NCBI GenBank assembly: GCA_003255065.1
Contig: QAOA01001066.1
Location: 2,039,397-2,103,396 of the forward strand
Source: Cercis canadensis
Lineage: Eukaryota > Streptophyta > Magnoliopsida > Fabales > Fabaceae
Reading direction: 5' to 3'
Length of the DNA stretch: 64,000 nucleotides
Shown here in pieces: positions 47,001 to 58,771 of this stretch. The translations under genes and the position numbers were made by a program. The notes below the pieces were generated by a model. The model ran no database searches, had not been told where the DNA came from, and worked only from the letters and a program-made list of their open reading frames with translations. Position 1 is the first letter of the stretch. Each line of letters starts with the position of its first letter.

Positions 47001-49037
47001 TTAAACCTTGGCGGCAGGGGAATCACCATCCAAGCTCTGCTTCTTAACTTGTTCACTCTGTTCCTTTGAATTCACATTCTCCGTTGTCACAGTAGCATCT
47101 CTAGCATTTGGATCTCCAACTGCAACTACTGGGTTCGGGTCTGAATAAACCATCGTGCCCAGCTTCACAACATCAATGACATGGTCGGATAATTCCTGAA
47201 GCTTCACTGGGTCCTCTAGTACCACTGCCTTGGCGTTTCTGTAGATCATATAAAGCACCATCTGACCTATGCCGAACAGGAACCCAAGTGTGTTTGGAAG
47301 CTGTTTGACATAAGAAAACCATTAACTAGTGTCCATACACCAGACTTCAATTATAAATCTTTGTTTCGATGTAGTATAATTAATTAATGTAGAATATGGG
47401 ACCCGTTGGAATTTTCCTGGGACTCAAACATTAATGGAGAGCGCTCACGTTTAACTTTGTTAAACTTGGCATTTATCACAAATAAAGCAAGATGAAAAGT
47501 TAAAAGGCCTCTACCCAAAGAAGAAAAAGAAAAGTTTAAAAGGGCACCACTTGGAATCTTTTCTTTTTTTTAAAAAAAAAAATAGAGTTCAAAGGTCAAA
47601 ATGAATATGCTATGCTATGCTTGTAGGAGTAATTAACTATTTCACTTACAGCGATGTAATAGTCTTTGAGGAAAAGGCCATAGAAGAACCACATGACAGC
47701 ATTTAAGGTCAAAAAGAAGGATAAAGATAACGGCATGAATTCCACGCTCTTTGTCTTTATAACTCGTCTCTGCATGTATCATAAGTGTGTAATCAAAAAT
47801 TAATTGGTGCAAAAACAGAATTGCAAATTAAGGATTGATAAATGAAATTTTTTGATAAATTAGCTTCTACAAAATTAAATTATCACTCACCAGAATGAAG
47901 AGTGGAGCAGCAAATACGCTAATGTTAAAAACCAGGCAAACCCAGCCTATAACAGCGAGGCGTTTTGCTCCCTCTGTCAGGTACAGAGTACACAGAAGCA
48001 TCGCTCCGAATCCAAACACATTCAGCAGCAGAAGAAGCTTAATGGTCGAAAGCTGTGATATAATAACCCCACAAAAGGGAAAAAAGTGTTAGAATAATTG
48101 AAAAAAATTAAATTGAAATAACCAATTAGTAGGTGATGACGGAGAAGAAAATTACCCTAGCCTTATTTGGGGCATAAAAGAGGAATATGCCAAGGTAGAT
48201 TGATTCTATGACACACCCAAAGGAGTTTATGGTGATGAGAAGGAGGCTAGCGTCCTTCTTGACGAGTGCGTAGTAAATCCAAAGCATAGAACTGAAGAGT
48301 GCAACAACATAAGGCAGTGACTGAAACCTTTCAGTGGATTTTTTCTTGTAAATTTGGTAAAAAGTTGGCCTGCAAATATCATAATCAAGTGAAGTTCAGC
48401 GGTTTATTATGGACCACTCATTGATTGCAAGAAGAATGCAAAAACGAAACGATCACTTACAATGGCGCAAGGTACACCATAAAGGAGATGACGTTGCCTA
48501 CATATCAATAGCAGCAAAAAGACAAACAGGAAACATCAGTTTTTCTGGACAAATGATCTAACTCAAACCACTTCTTTAATTTCTACCTACAGCTACCAAT
48601 TTCATTTCTTATCAGTAATATGAGATTGATTGATGATAATTTTATAAACTTCAAAAACAAAACAGAACAAAAAAAAACTGTAAACCGTATTGCACCCTAA
48701 CTCCATTAATGTCGCTTCCAGTATGTATACTACAATCTATGAAATAAAAAATGCCATGCAATCTGCATGCTATACATGGTTCCAGTTAAAATGCATGCTC
48801 CCTAGAACAACCTAAACAATAATAGAGTTCTCTACGTTTCTAAGTGGTCAAAACCAGATACCTAGCTAGATGATGATCTAAGAGGAAGGATAAGGTGATG
48901 ATGATGAACAAGAGGAATGACGGATGAAAAACCAGCTAGATTAATTTAGCATATACCTAACACAAAGGAAAAGCATTAAATTGGTATCTACCTAAAAGCC
49001 CGAAAATAAAAGCCACTGACTCCGGGTGCATGGCCAT
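47001..49037 (-). CDS. SWEET: SWEET sugar transporter, gene A
   Basis: Six minus-strand exons, 49037-48992, 48497-48461, 48369-48156, 48052-47891, 47769-47650 and 47300-47001, encode 292 residues. Two MtN3/saliva domains of three helices each are joined by a linker helix, seven helices in all. Landmarks are [100 protein letters not shown] and YMIYRNAK, followed by a roughly 70-residue hydrophilic tail. SWEETs are passive uniporters. These motifs and the length fit clade III (SWEET9-15), whose members mostly export sucrose at the plasma membrane; the clade is inferred. A second in-frame ATG lies two codons after the first. A paralogue lies 8 kb upstream on the same strand. Confidence 0.96.
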
Positions 49038-49203
49038 TTTCTTCAACCTCACAACTAAACTCTTGGAGTGATAGATCTCTTTATTTCTGTAACTCACTCA
49101 CTATAAGAGAGACTCGATATTCTCTAACTGAACCCTCGGGTTTAGGTATCTCAACTCTCTCTCTCTCTAATCCCACGAGTCGATATGCAAAGGGTGTGAG
49201 CCC

Positions 49204-49211
49204 TATTTATA
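49204..49211 (-). promoter_or_regulatory. TATA box of SWEET gene A
   Basis: tataaata on the minus strand, about 170 bases before the ATG. A CT-rich tract (49,150-49,170) lies in the leader. Confidence 0.6.
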
Positions 49212-52200
49212 GTGCTTAAATGGTGGCAAGCCAAGTCAAGTTGCAAGCAACTGAGCAAGAATGCAAAGCATCATTGTAGCTTTAGATTACTTTCCAGTTG
49301 TTCCTCCCAAACGTTACTTTAACACGATCCAAACGGCTTTCTTACCCTATTGCACTATTTAACCTTATTTGGTTGAAATCTCTTAAACAGAGACACCCTC
49401 TCGCGAGGTAACTCGTGTTATCTAGTACCATTACTAGTACATACACAAAATTCCTGCGGCCCCACATGGTCCTTTATGATGTGTCACCCACCAAGTGGTT
49501 TTAAGCCTTACAACTCATAGTTTCAGTTCCAAGGGGGACTATACAAACTACACACTTGCTTTCTCTTCTATGGGTGTGAGCCCTCTACTTCACCAAACAC
49601 CCTATAAAATGTTACATTGGTAACCCAATATAACCATCTTTGGCATTATTTACATAATTATTTCGGGTCCACCGTTTCAACTATGGTTAGCCCTCTTCAA
49701 TATGCAAATGAATTTGCACTCTTCATCGATTTTAGTACTTTTTTTTTTTTTAATAATAGGATAGAATACAGCCAGAAAAAAAAAAGTCTAATGGAAATGA
49801 TGTAGATTCCACCATCAATTATTTTAATGTTTCATATTCTTGATCTAATTTCTTTGCTTCTCAAAAATATGCTTAGGCATATAGCAAAAACAAAATTGGA
49901 AAACGGAAAGAAAGAAAAAGATAGAGGGAGACATATATATTCTGACTCGCCTTTGACCTATAATGAATACAAATTCAAATGAAAATTCTTCTACAAATTA
50001 AACTCCTAATTCCAAATGTACCCGATAATTATAATTTATTAACTTGACTTACAAGAAATATAAGTAACTTTATCTAATTAAATTTAAAAGAAAATTAAGT
50101 TAGATCACTTAGATTCGAAGCTATCTAGCTATACTATTGAGTATATTTGTGAATATTCTTGTATGAAAAAAACAAAAACTAGTATTATCCCTTAATAATT
50201 AATTGTCTATAATGTTACTTTTTGGCATAATATTTTATAATAATAATAATAATGCAGTACGAGCGTTTAGATATGAAATTAGTTAATCTTAAATTCTATC
50301 TTGTATGCTAAATTTGTGTGTGTCTGATTACTCATAATTTGGTGTGGTCCCTCCACCTTCACCATTTATTTCTTCTTTTTGGGTGTCTGACATAATGTTT
50401 CGGATCAACTACCATGGGCCAAGACGGAGCAAAGCTCAAACTAGGCACAAGAGTAGATAGATCTCCAGAATCCTTGCACAACCAAATTTGTCATTCTGTA
50501 CTCTCTGTTATGCACTGGATGAGGTCTACACTATATGGAAACTGAACCCACTTGCCCAATCTTTTTGCAGGATTCCAGAGAAGTTTCAGATATTCTTCAT
50601 AAATTCAGAATCGCACTAGCTAGGGAGCTTTTTGATGTGTAATCGCATTTGTGGCTCTGATCTTAGCTCGTTTGGCATAAAGGGTAATCAAACGGTGGAA
50701 TACCAAGCTCACCCATTATGATGGAGAATATGCTCTCTTACCCAACCAAGAAACATCTTTGCTTGTTGACCCAGCCGCCGCCAATGCTCACTACCCACTA
50801 ATATTAACCTAAATTCCAATTCTACTTTTATTTTGGAATAATTCTCTTTACACACTAATTATATTATATTATACATACATAACAATATTAAAATTCTAAT
50901 TAAATTTTTTTGTGTAGCTGAATAATACTACGTAACTCAACTAAGGTATAGTAATTAATATAATATTAATTAATTGTGTAAAGCATTTACCTTTTTTTTG
51001 TGTCACAGTATGAAATTTGAGTTTGTAGTATTTAACGTCACGTGTAACTCGCGTGAATTCAGGAAATATCATGCACACTTCCACTATAAAGAAAGTCCAT
51101 TATCCGAAACTCCATTTTTGTATTCTCAGGAAAGTTAAAAAAATACTAGGTTATGTTGTTAAATTAAATTTTTACCAGCAAGAGAAAGTTGAAATAAAAA
51201 ATTCTTTTAAATAAAAAGAAAAATATATATTTTAATTTAGGGTGTGTATAAATATGGGGTTAAATAACCTATCTTATGTGGCAGAATGTGTACCCTTTGT
51301 AGCTTTACATGTACATACCTAGCATAATAGACGGTGGAAAAATATCTACCTTTACAAATTATAAGTCTGGTTTTGCGTTTTCTGTAAGTTAACCCATTTA
51401 ATTATTTGAATTTACACATAGACACCCATTTTGTTTTCATTCGTTCCTTCTTGAAAATTTCCCTTTTTTTCCTCCCTCCCTCTCTTTGTTCCTGTCTTTG
51501 AGAAAAAAACAGAGCTTCCGCTTTCTGGGGTGAGAATCTGAACCTTCCAATTGATGACCAAGAACTGAACGACAAACATTTCGGTCGAAGAGAAATGATG
51601 CTGTGGTTGCTAGGTGGAATATGTCTAAACATTTCCACCCTTGACTCATCGTCTCTGCCGTCACCGCCATCATCTCCACCCTTGACTCACCATTGATGGC
51701 ATCTATCAATTGCTGCTATCCAATCAAATGAATTTTTTCCACATTTGGAGGTTACTGGAAGCTAATTGTAATTCTTAATGGGGGTTTCAATGGGGCTGTG
51801 ATGCTCGATATACTGGAAGTTAAGTGCTATTGTTGGTGTGCTGGTTTGCGGTGGTGCATGGTTGAGTGAGAGGAGATCACAGTTGCTGGAAATCGCCTTG
51901 GTTTCCCGTGATTACGGTGGAATGATTTTGCTCATGCGGAGGAGGTGCAAAGGAGCTTTTTAGAAGATGTAGCTGCTGGGCTCTCCAGCAAGAAGATGAT
52001 TGAAATGCACCGGTGCTTTTTTTTTTTTTTTTTTTTACACTTTTTTTTTTCTATAGTTTAAAGGCAGCTTTACATTAAAAACAAAAAAAAAAAACAAAAA
52101 AAGAGCTAAAATAAGAGTCATGTCAGCTTAATTAACAAAAGTTAACAATTAGACTAAATTAATCTGATCTAAAAAAAAAAGCTCAAAAGATAATCCCATT

Positions 52201-52484
52201 GGTATAAAATTAATGCAAAATAATGTAAATAATCAAATAAATTACTATTGATGAAATTGTCATAAAATTAAGTTATCACTTATTGATAGCTATTTATCAT
52301 TCACTTATAATAACTTGTCATAATATCAAATAATAACTTGGTGAGACGAATTTTTCATTGAAGCTCACTAAATTAAATTATCATGTATGGTGAAAGTAAA
52401 TTATCATTAGCATCCAATAATATGTTGTTGTGAAAATTAAATACTCATAATTATCACTTAAAAAAATCAATTAAATTTTGTAAC
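49212..52484. other. SWEET gene A upstream region and spacer
   Basis: AT-rich. A more GC-rich patch at 51.43-52.02 kb contains cacccttgactca twice and ends in a long T run. It may be a retroposed fragment on the minus strand but encodes nothing I recognise. Confidence 0.45.
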
Positions 52485-52942
52485 ATCACTAATTACTTAG
52501 GCACATCACTCACTTAAATTGTATCTTGCAAATGAATTATGCAAAGAATGTTGTTGAAAACTTAATCCATTCTTTTTACATGATAGATGTAAGAGTACAT
52601 AATATAAACATGTTTATACATTTACAAATAAATTAGGTTATTAAGTTAAATTACAATAATTGAATTCAAAAGTAATTCCATGCTTCTTAATATCACTTAG
52701 TGACAACATTACTATCACTAATTGCTTAGGACTATTATTTACTTAAATTGTATCTTGATACTTGATCATGAATTCTACTTGGTTCATATGAGATGAACAT
52801 TAAGTTTGTTGTTGGGTTACATTTCTTCCTATATGATAAATGAAAGAGTATACATATAAGTATGTCTCTACATTTGTAAAAAAATCAGGTCATATAGTTA
52901 AATGATAATAGATAGAATTACTAATACTTTTTAAGAGTATGT
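52485..52942. repeat. Degenerate tandem duplication, period about 229 bp
   Basis: The block starting atcactaattacttaggc at 52,485 returns as atcactaattgcttagg at 52,714. The shared order is ttaaattgtatcttg, then tgatagatg/tgataaatg, gagtaca/gagtata, acatttacaaa/acatttgtaaa and aggttatt/aggtcata. The copies are diverged, so this is an old duplication rather than an artefact. Confidence 0.65.
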
Positions 52943-53000
52943 TTTATAACGTAAGANAGAATTACTAATACTTTTTAAGAGTATGTTTTATAACATAAGA
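52914..53000. other. N-flanked 43-bp direct duplication, probable assembly artefact
   Basis: 52,914-52,956 and 52,958-53,000 differ at one base, with an N at 52,957. Confidence 0.8.
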
Positions 53001-53455
53001 TAGGAATTATAACAAATTTTTGTAGTATTTATTATAATTTTTAAGAAATATTTAGGCATAAATTCCATTATTGACAAGACACTTAAAATATAAGATTGAC
53101 ATTTAAGAATTTAGTATATTTCATGTCACATCTTATTAATTCAAGCCATTAGAAGAGAAAAATGAATTCTTAGAAGATTATGTTCTCTAGGTTTGTCTTG
53201 AAACGAATTAGCCATATTAAATATAATGGATTTGCTTCCTTTACCCACTCCAAAACCAATAATCTATGTACTGTAAGTGTAGGTTACAGATTTCTTTTTA
53301 TGGGTACAAGGTTCTTTCTTGTTTTCTTGTGTATTTTATGACAAAATATAAAATACAAAATGGGGGTTTATTTGTAATAAGTGAAAAAATTTATGTCAAA
53401 ATTTATATTAAATATTTTGATGGCTATAAGAGGTTAAGAAAAGGTGCAGGTCCCA

Positions 53456-53605
53456 ACACATTTATTATAACTTAGGCCATATAATAGGCACTAGGCCAAC
53501 TTTAATTTTAATACCAAATTTATATAAAAATATATTTATTATAACTTGAGTTATATAATAGGTACATTAAATATTATATTTATATAAAAAATTATATTTA
53601 TGACG
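53456..53605. repeat. Short AT-rich tandem duplication
   Basis: tttattataactta followed by ccatataataggcac and aatttatataaaaatatat occurs twice in slightly changed form, with a period of about 75 bases. Confidence 0.5.
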
Positions 53606-55380
53606 TCATTTGGTTCAACCGTTTGGTCTAATCGATACTCATATTTCAAAACGATTCGCTCATTTGTCCGATTTTTAAAACATTGAATTTAACCAATTTT
53701 TGTATGAGATAAGTTAAAGACCCCTTTCAATTTATTTATTTTTGTATTGAAATTGTGTTAGGGAAAGCATAAGAGAAGCACAGGTGGAGCGTGTACGGCG
53801 TAGATGAAAGTTAGCTAGAGAATTTCAAGGATTCAACAGGATTCGAAAACTCCATGGAGGTCGGACACGGAGGCTATACTAATTAATTTGGAAGCGTTAG
53901 AATTTTCAACGACGAGATGGACAGCTTTGTGACTTTAGTTAGACCCAGAAAAGTTGTGGAAATTAAAAAAAAAACATAAGAATGATGTTTTTTTCTTGTA
54001 TGCGCTGAACATAACTTAGTGTTTCTTATCATTTTCAAATACTATTTACATGACGTTAAAGTAAACAAAGTACGTCACTTTTAATTATTTTCGGTGAATT
54101 AAAGAACAAAGATATGCTATTTTATACGAGTGCATGCATATCAGACGTTGTTGTACCTTTTTCTGTGTTAAATAGCAGCTTTGCAAAGTGAATGGGAATC
54201 CATTTTCCCACTATTTCGGATATGAACAACGTGATAAAGCAGAATCATGTGGTACCTACTTATTGATGGTTTTACGTAATCCATCGCAAGGTAGGGCAGG
54301 ATCGATACTTCCTGTGTGTTTCTCATGATTTTAATCGTCACTGTGTTGATTTTTCTTAGAAATAATCAAAGCAATAGCAAAAGGAAGAAAAAGTTGAAGA
54401 CACGATCACATTTCACTTTAATTTGTGAGATCATTGATGATGCTAGGCCTCAATACAAATATTACACCATATGCAATTGGTTAGTTATTACTGTGATGCA
54501 ATGCAATAACTCATTCATTATTTGTGGAAAACTTTATGCATTATCATTAAATAAGAAAATGTCATATAATTAAAGTCATAAATATTTTACTTATGATGTT
54601 TTGTTTAAAAAATTCATTCATGATATATATTTTACTTATAATAAAACTTCTACAGGAAATATTTATATATATATAATTCATGGTTCAAATGACTTACTTA
54701 TTATTAATATAAAACTCCATACATGTGCTCTATACAATAAACAAAAAATCAGGTGTTATATTATTAAAATCATAATATATAGTTATAAACCACTTGTAAT
54801 GGAATTTTTAAAAATTAAAAAATTAATGCATAAGTTACTATTTATATTATTTACTAATATCAGTATAACATTAACCAAATAACTTTATCTTAAAGTTTGT
54901 GAATTATGTGTTTAAATTTAAAATTATAGCTAAAAATATTAAAAAAAAAACAATTTAAATTGTCCATATAAATTTCATGACTCACTTATAGTTGTGGGAC
55001 ACCCGTTCCTTTCTAAAGCCATTCAACTTTAAACTTAAGGGAGCACAGTTTTGCAGCTATCTCCCCTCAATTCCCCTGGATCTTTAAAACATGTACAGAA
55101 AAAAGGAATTAGTTATGGAACAAAATCAATGGTCATCACAACATAGCTTAAAGTCAACTTTATTACCCATGTTCATCGTATTGACACCTATGCTAATCTC
55201 TACATAGACAGATCGCATTATTAAACAATTTCCTTTTTGAGATCACATGACTAAAATAAAAACAAATTTAGCTCCCCTAAATGGACGGTTCATTTTTTCT
55301 TTTCCTTTTTTTATTATTTTTTTTTAAATCTGTAAATAAAGTGGGCACACCTTTAGCGCACAAGGGAAAAAGGAAGATGA

Positions 55381-55500
55381 GGCGCAGCTCAATTGGTAAC
55401 GGGCGCCCCCACCAAGAGATGTATACCTCAACTCAACCTATCGGGTTTGATCTGCTTGAAGTTGAAAGTAGAGTTTGGCTACATAATCATTGAATTAAGG
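55381..55500 (+). repeat. tRNA-derived SINE-like fragment
   Basis: gcgcagctcaattggtaa resembles a Pol III A box, and gggtttgatct about 60 bases later resembles a B box. The segment is richer in GC than its surroundings. There is no poly-A tail or flanking duplication that I could define. It does not fold as a tRNA gene as far as I can judge by eye. Confidence 0.4.
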
Positions 55501-57145
55501 ATTCAAATGTTTGTAAATATATAGATATTCAATCAAAAAATATTTATAAATTTTTTTTTATATAGCAATTTAAAGTTTGAATTTAATACTTTTATTAAAC
55601 TACTCAATTTCATCACTATCAAACACTTATGGCTTCAATTGCTTGTACTTACTGAAGTCAAATCCGGCACTTGACCTTACTGCTGAATTTCACGATAGTC
55701 ATAGACTCTATTAAATCCCATACAGTTAGTTGTATTCACATCCAGTTACAATCTTAGAAATTCACAATTACAATGCTTATAATTATATTCACACCCTGCC
55801 ACAATCTAAGAAGATTACAATTACAACCTAAGAAGATATCTGCCTACCCATCTTCAATCTAAAAAGATATCTGCCTACCCACCTTTATATACCACATGAG
55901 TGTTGGCATGCAATAGGTAAAAATCCTATTCATAACAAGTGCGTCACTGACCAAATCTTGAATTATATAGCTTTATATTATTATTGATACTACTAAAGGA
56001 AGAGTTACCTCTCAATTCTCATGGGATAAAATTAACACAGCTTAAGGAATCACTCCTGTGATCAAGGGGGGAAAGTAAGAAGAAGAAATAACTATATAGA
56101 AGCCACTCAAAATAAAAATAAAAATAAATGTTTAATTATAATTTTGATCATTCTATTTTAACAACTTGAACTTTTTAGTTTCTTTTGTTTAAAAAAAAAT
56201 AATTTAATCACTCTATATTTATAAAATGTGTAATTTTAGTTATTCTATCATTTCTAAAGTCTAGTTTAAGATGTAAAGTATTCCAATTTGCAATCTTATT
56301 GTTCAAATTGAAGAGTTACGTTTTACGAATCTCTTCACAAAATTTTAGTTCGACCTAACGGTGAGACTTAATCCAAAATACCAAAATTAAAAGTTTTTAT
56401 CTAACTGTGTATCTATATTCATTCACCGTTAGATTGAGCTAAAATTTTGTTAGGATATTCACAAGACGTATATTTTCAATCTAAACAGTGTGATTATAAA
56501 TAAAATAACTTTACACCTTAAAATAAACCTAAGAAATTTTGGCTTAAAAATAAAATAACTAAAATTTGTATATTTTATGAATATAAAGAAACTAAATAGT
56601 TTCATTTTAAATAAGAAAGACTAAAAAGTTTAAATTATTAAAATAAAAAACTAAAATTGTAATTAAGCCAATAAAAAAAAATGTAACCTAGAACTAATTT
56701 CCTTCATTTCCCACTTAGTTTTCACAAAGCATGTCAATAATTTTGGTCTCCTTGATTAGACATCTGCGGCGAATTGCTCATTCGAGTGGCTGTGTCACTT
56801 TCAATTATTTTGTCCCTTGCTTCAAACATCGTTGTCGTAGTTAATGTATGACGCGAAAGCCTTTAAACGGTACAAAATTTGTATTTCATAAAAAAGGTAG
56901 AAACATAGTCAGAAATAGAATCTCTTCATGCAGACTCTTTCACACAAATTTTATGAACTTCTCTATTACGGGCTTTAACTAAATTGAAGCATATCTCTAT
57001 ATATGGAAATTGAAATAGATATAGATATGTACACCGTTTGTGCCCTTAAATTTGTTTTACAAATCTTACACGTAAATTAAACATCACACGGTGACACAGA
57101 GAGAGAGAGAGAGATAGGGGCACAAGACGCAGTACAAGTGTTAGA

Positions 57146-58623
57146 TCAAACTTGGCAAATTCCCCTTTGTCCTTGAGGGAAGCCTTCCCCTGTTTTCTCG
57201 TTGTTGTTGTTTTGTTCTGTTTTCTCATTACCAATCTGGTCCTGTTCCTTCTTCTCAGGTTGGTCTTGCTTCTTCTCTGCGATCTCGATATCGCAGGGCT
57301 GGGTGCTCACTTCCAATTTCTCGTCAGTTACAGTTGTAACGACGCCGTTTTCAATATCCCCTTTGTGTTCTGGGAGCTTCTGATCCTGTACAGGCTTGCT
57401 GTTTCTGTACATTGCATACAGTACCATCTGAATCGTCCCGAATGTGACACCGACTATGTTTGGGAGCTGTCCAGAAAAGAAAAGAATAGGTAAGGATTAA
57501 TTATACTATACTATTATGTATAAAGACAAAAAGAACTAAGAAGCAATAATCATAGAAAGGAGGTCCCAGAATGTTCTGCGACGGAGGACTTACTGTAACA
57601 TAGATATCTTTGAGGAAAACACCGTACAAAAGCCACATAATGGCACTTATTGTGAGTAGGAGTGAGAGAGTGATGGGCATGAATTCTACGCTCTTGGTGC
57701 GAATAACAGTTCTCTGAAAACGACAAAATTAACCATGCATGGTCAATTGATAAATTACTTTGATATATGATTAGCATTTAAATTAATTTTACAAAAGCAA
57801 ATTATAATAAATAAAATATACTCACTATAATGCTCAAAGGCGCTGCGAAAACACTGGTAGAAAACACAACGCAAATCCAACCAAGAAGCTTGAGACGATT
57901 TGCTCTGCCTTTTGCCAGGACGTGGGTTAGGAGGACAATCGTGCAAAATCCCCCAAAGTTGGCCAACAGAATCAGCCTTAATGTGAACATCTGCAAGTTA
58001 ATCATAATAATGTTATATGTTAATATTCATAATTTAATTATAATAATAGTAACTAAATTAATCAACCCAAGACAACGATAATGATTAGTGACAAAGACAC
58101 AAAATAATTAGAGAGAGTTCGATGATGGATATCAATTAGAGATACGAACCCTGGCTTTCTTGGGACAGTAACTTATATAGACGGCAAGGTAAATTGTCTC
58201 AATCACACAACCGAATGAGTTAATGGTGATAAGAAGCATTTCTCCGGTCTTGATATAGGCATAGAAAATCCAAAGCATTGCACTGAAGAGTGCTGCCACA
58301 TATGGAACTGACTGAAACCCTTCTGTTGATTTCTTCTTACACACTCTATAAAATGTCGGTCTGCAAATTTATGTTTAAAATTTCAATTTAGTCAGTGACT
58401 AAATTAATAATATTCTTTAAAAACAAAAATTAATATGGAAAGTAACTGGAAGAATAAACTTACAGTGGTGCTAGGAAGCACACGAAAGAAGCAATGTTAC
58501 CTATTCACAAGAAAAAAGAAAATTAGTTTATGTTCTGGAAAATAATTGAGAATGAATATGAGTTTGTGTGTGTAGATGGTAGATACCTAGAACTCCAAAG
58601 ACAAAAATCAAGGGGCTAGCCAT
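57146..58623 (-). CDS. SWEET: SWEET sugar transporter, gene B
   Basis: Six minus-strand exons, 58623-58587, 58500-58464, 58360-58150, 57990-57826, 57713-57594 and 57466-57146, encode 296 residues. Intron positions and phases match gene A; exons 2 and 5 have equal lengths in both. Landmarks are [95 protein letters not shown] and YAMYRNSK. The cytosolic tail of about 75 residues is rich in Glu, Lys, Gln and Asn and unlike that of gene A. The donor after exon 3 is GTTCGT, a weak but valid GT site. A seven-helix sugar uniporter, probably clade III and plasma-membrane sucrose exporting, by family resemblance. Confidence 0.95.
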
Positions 58624-58760
58624 GGTTTAGAATCTCTCTCTCTTCGAGAATTCCTTCGAAGATTGAAGGGGAGAGAAAGAAGGTTTGAAGGGAATTAAGA
58701 TATCTCTCTAGCTTTTCTATCTGTCACACCTCTGCCACGAAAGAAAACACAGTTGAGTGC

Positions 58761-58771
58761 CATATATATAA
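58761..58771 (-). promoter_or_regulatory. TATA box of SWEET gene B
   Basis: ttatatatatg on the minus strand, about 140 bases before the ATG. It is the strongest TATA match upstream. Confidence 0.6.

Larger units (their letters stand above)
53001..57145. other. AT-rich spacer between the SWEET genes
   Basis: No gene is seen. It contains a short tandem repeat near 53.46-53.60 kb and a SINE-like piece at 55.38 kb. A motif resembling ggttcaaccgtttggtc (about 53,610), often seen in degraded plant transposons, is present. The 3' UTR of SWEET gene B is at the right end. Confidence 0.5.

Noticed and set aside
51437..51709. Open frame of 90 codons on the minus strand with repeats
   Set aside because: The C/T-rich tract and the short direct repeat explain it; no domain is seen.
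55381..55460. tRNA gene
   Set aside because: A-box- and B-box-like motifs are present but I could not form acceptor and anticodon stems, so only a SINE-like call is given.
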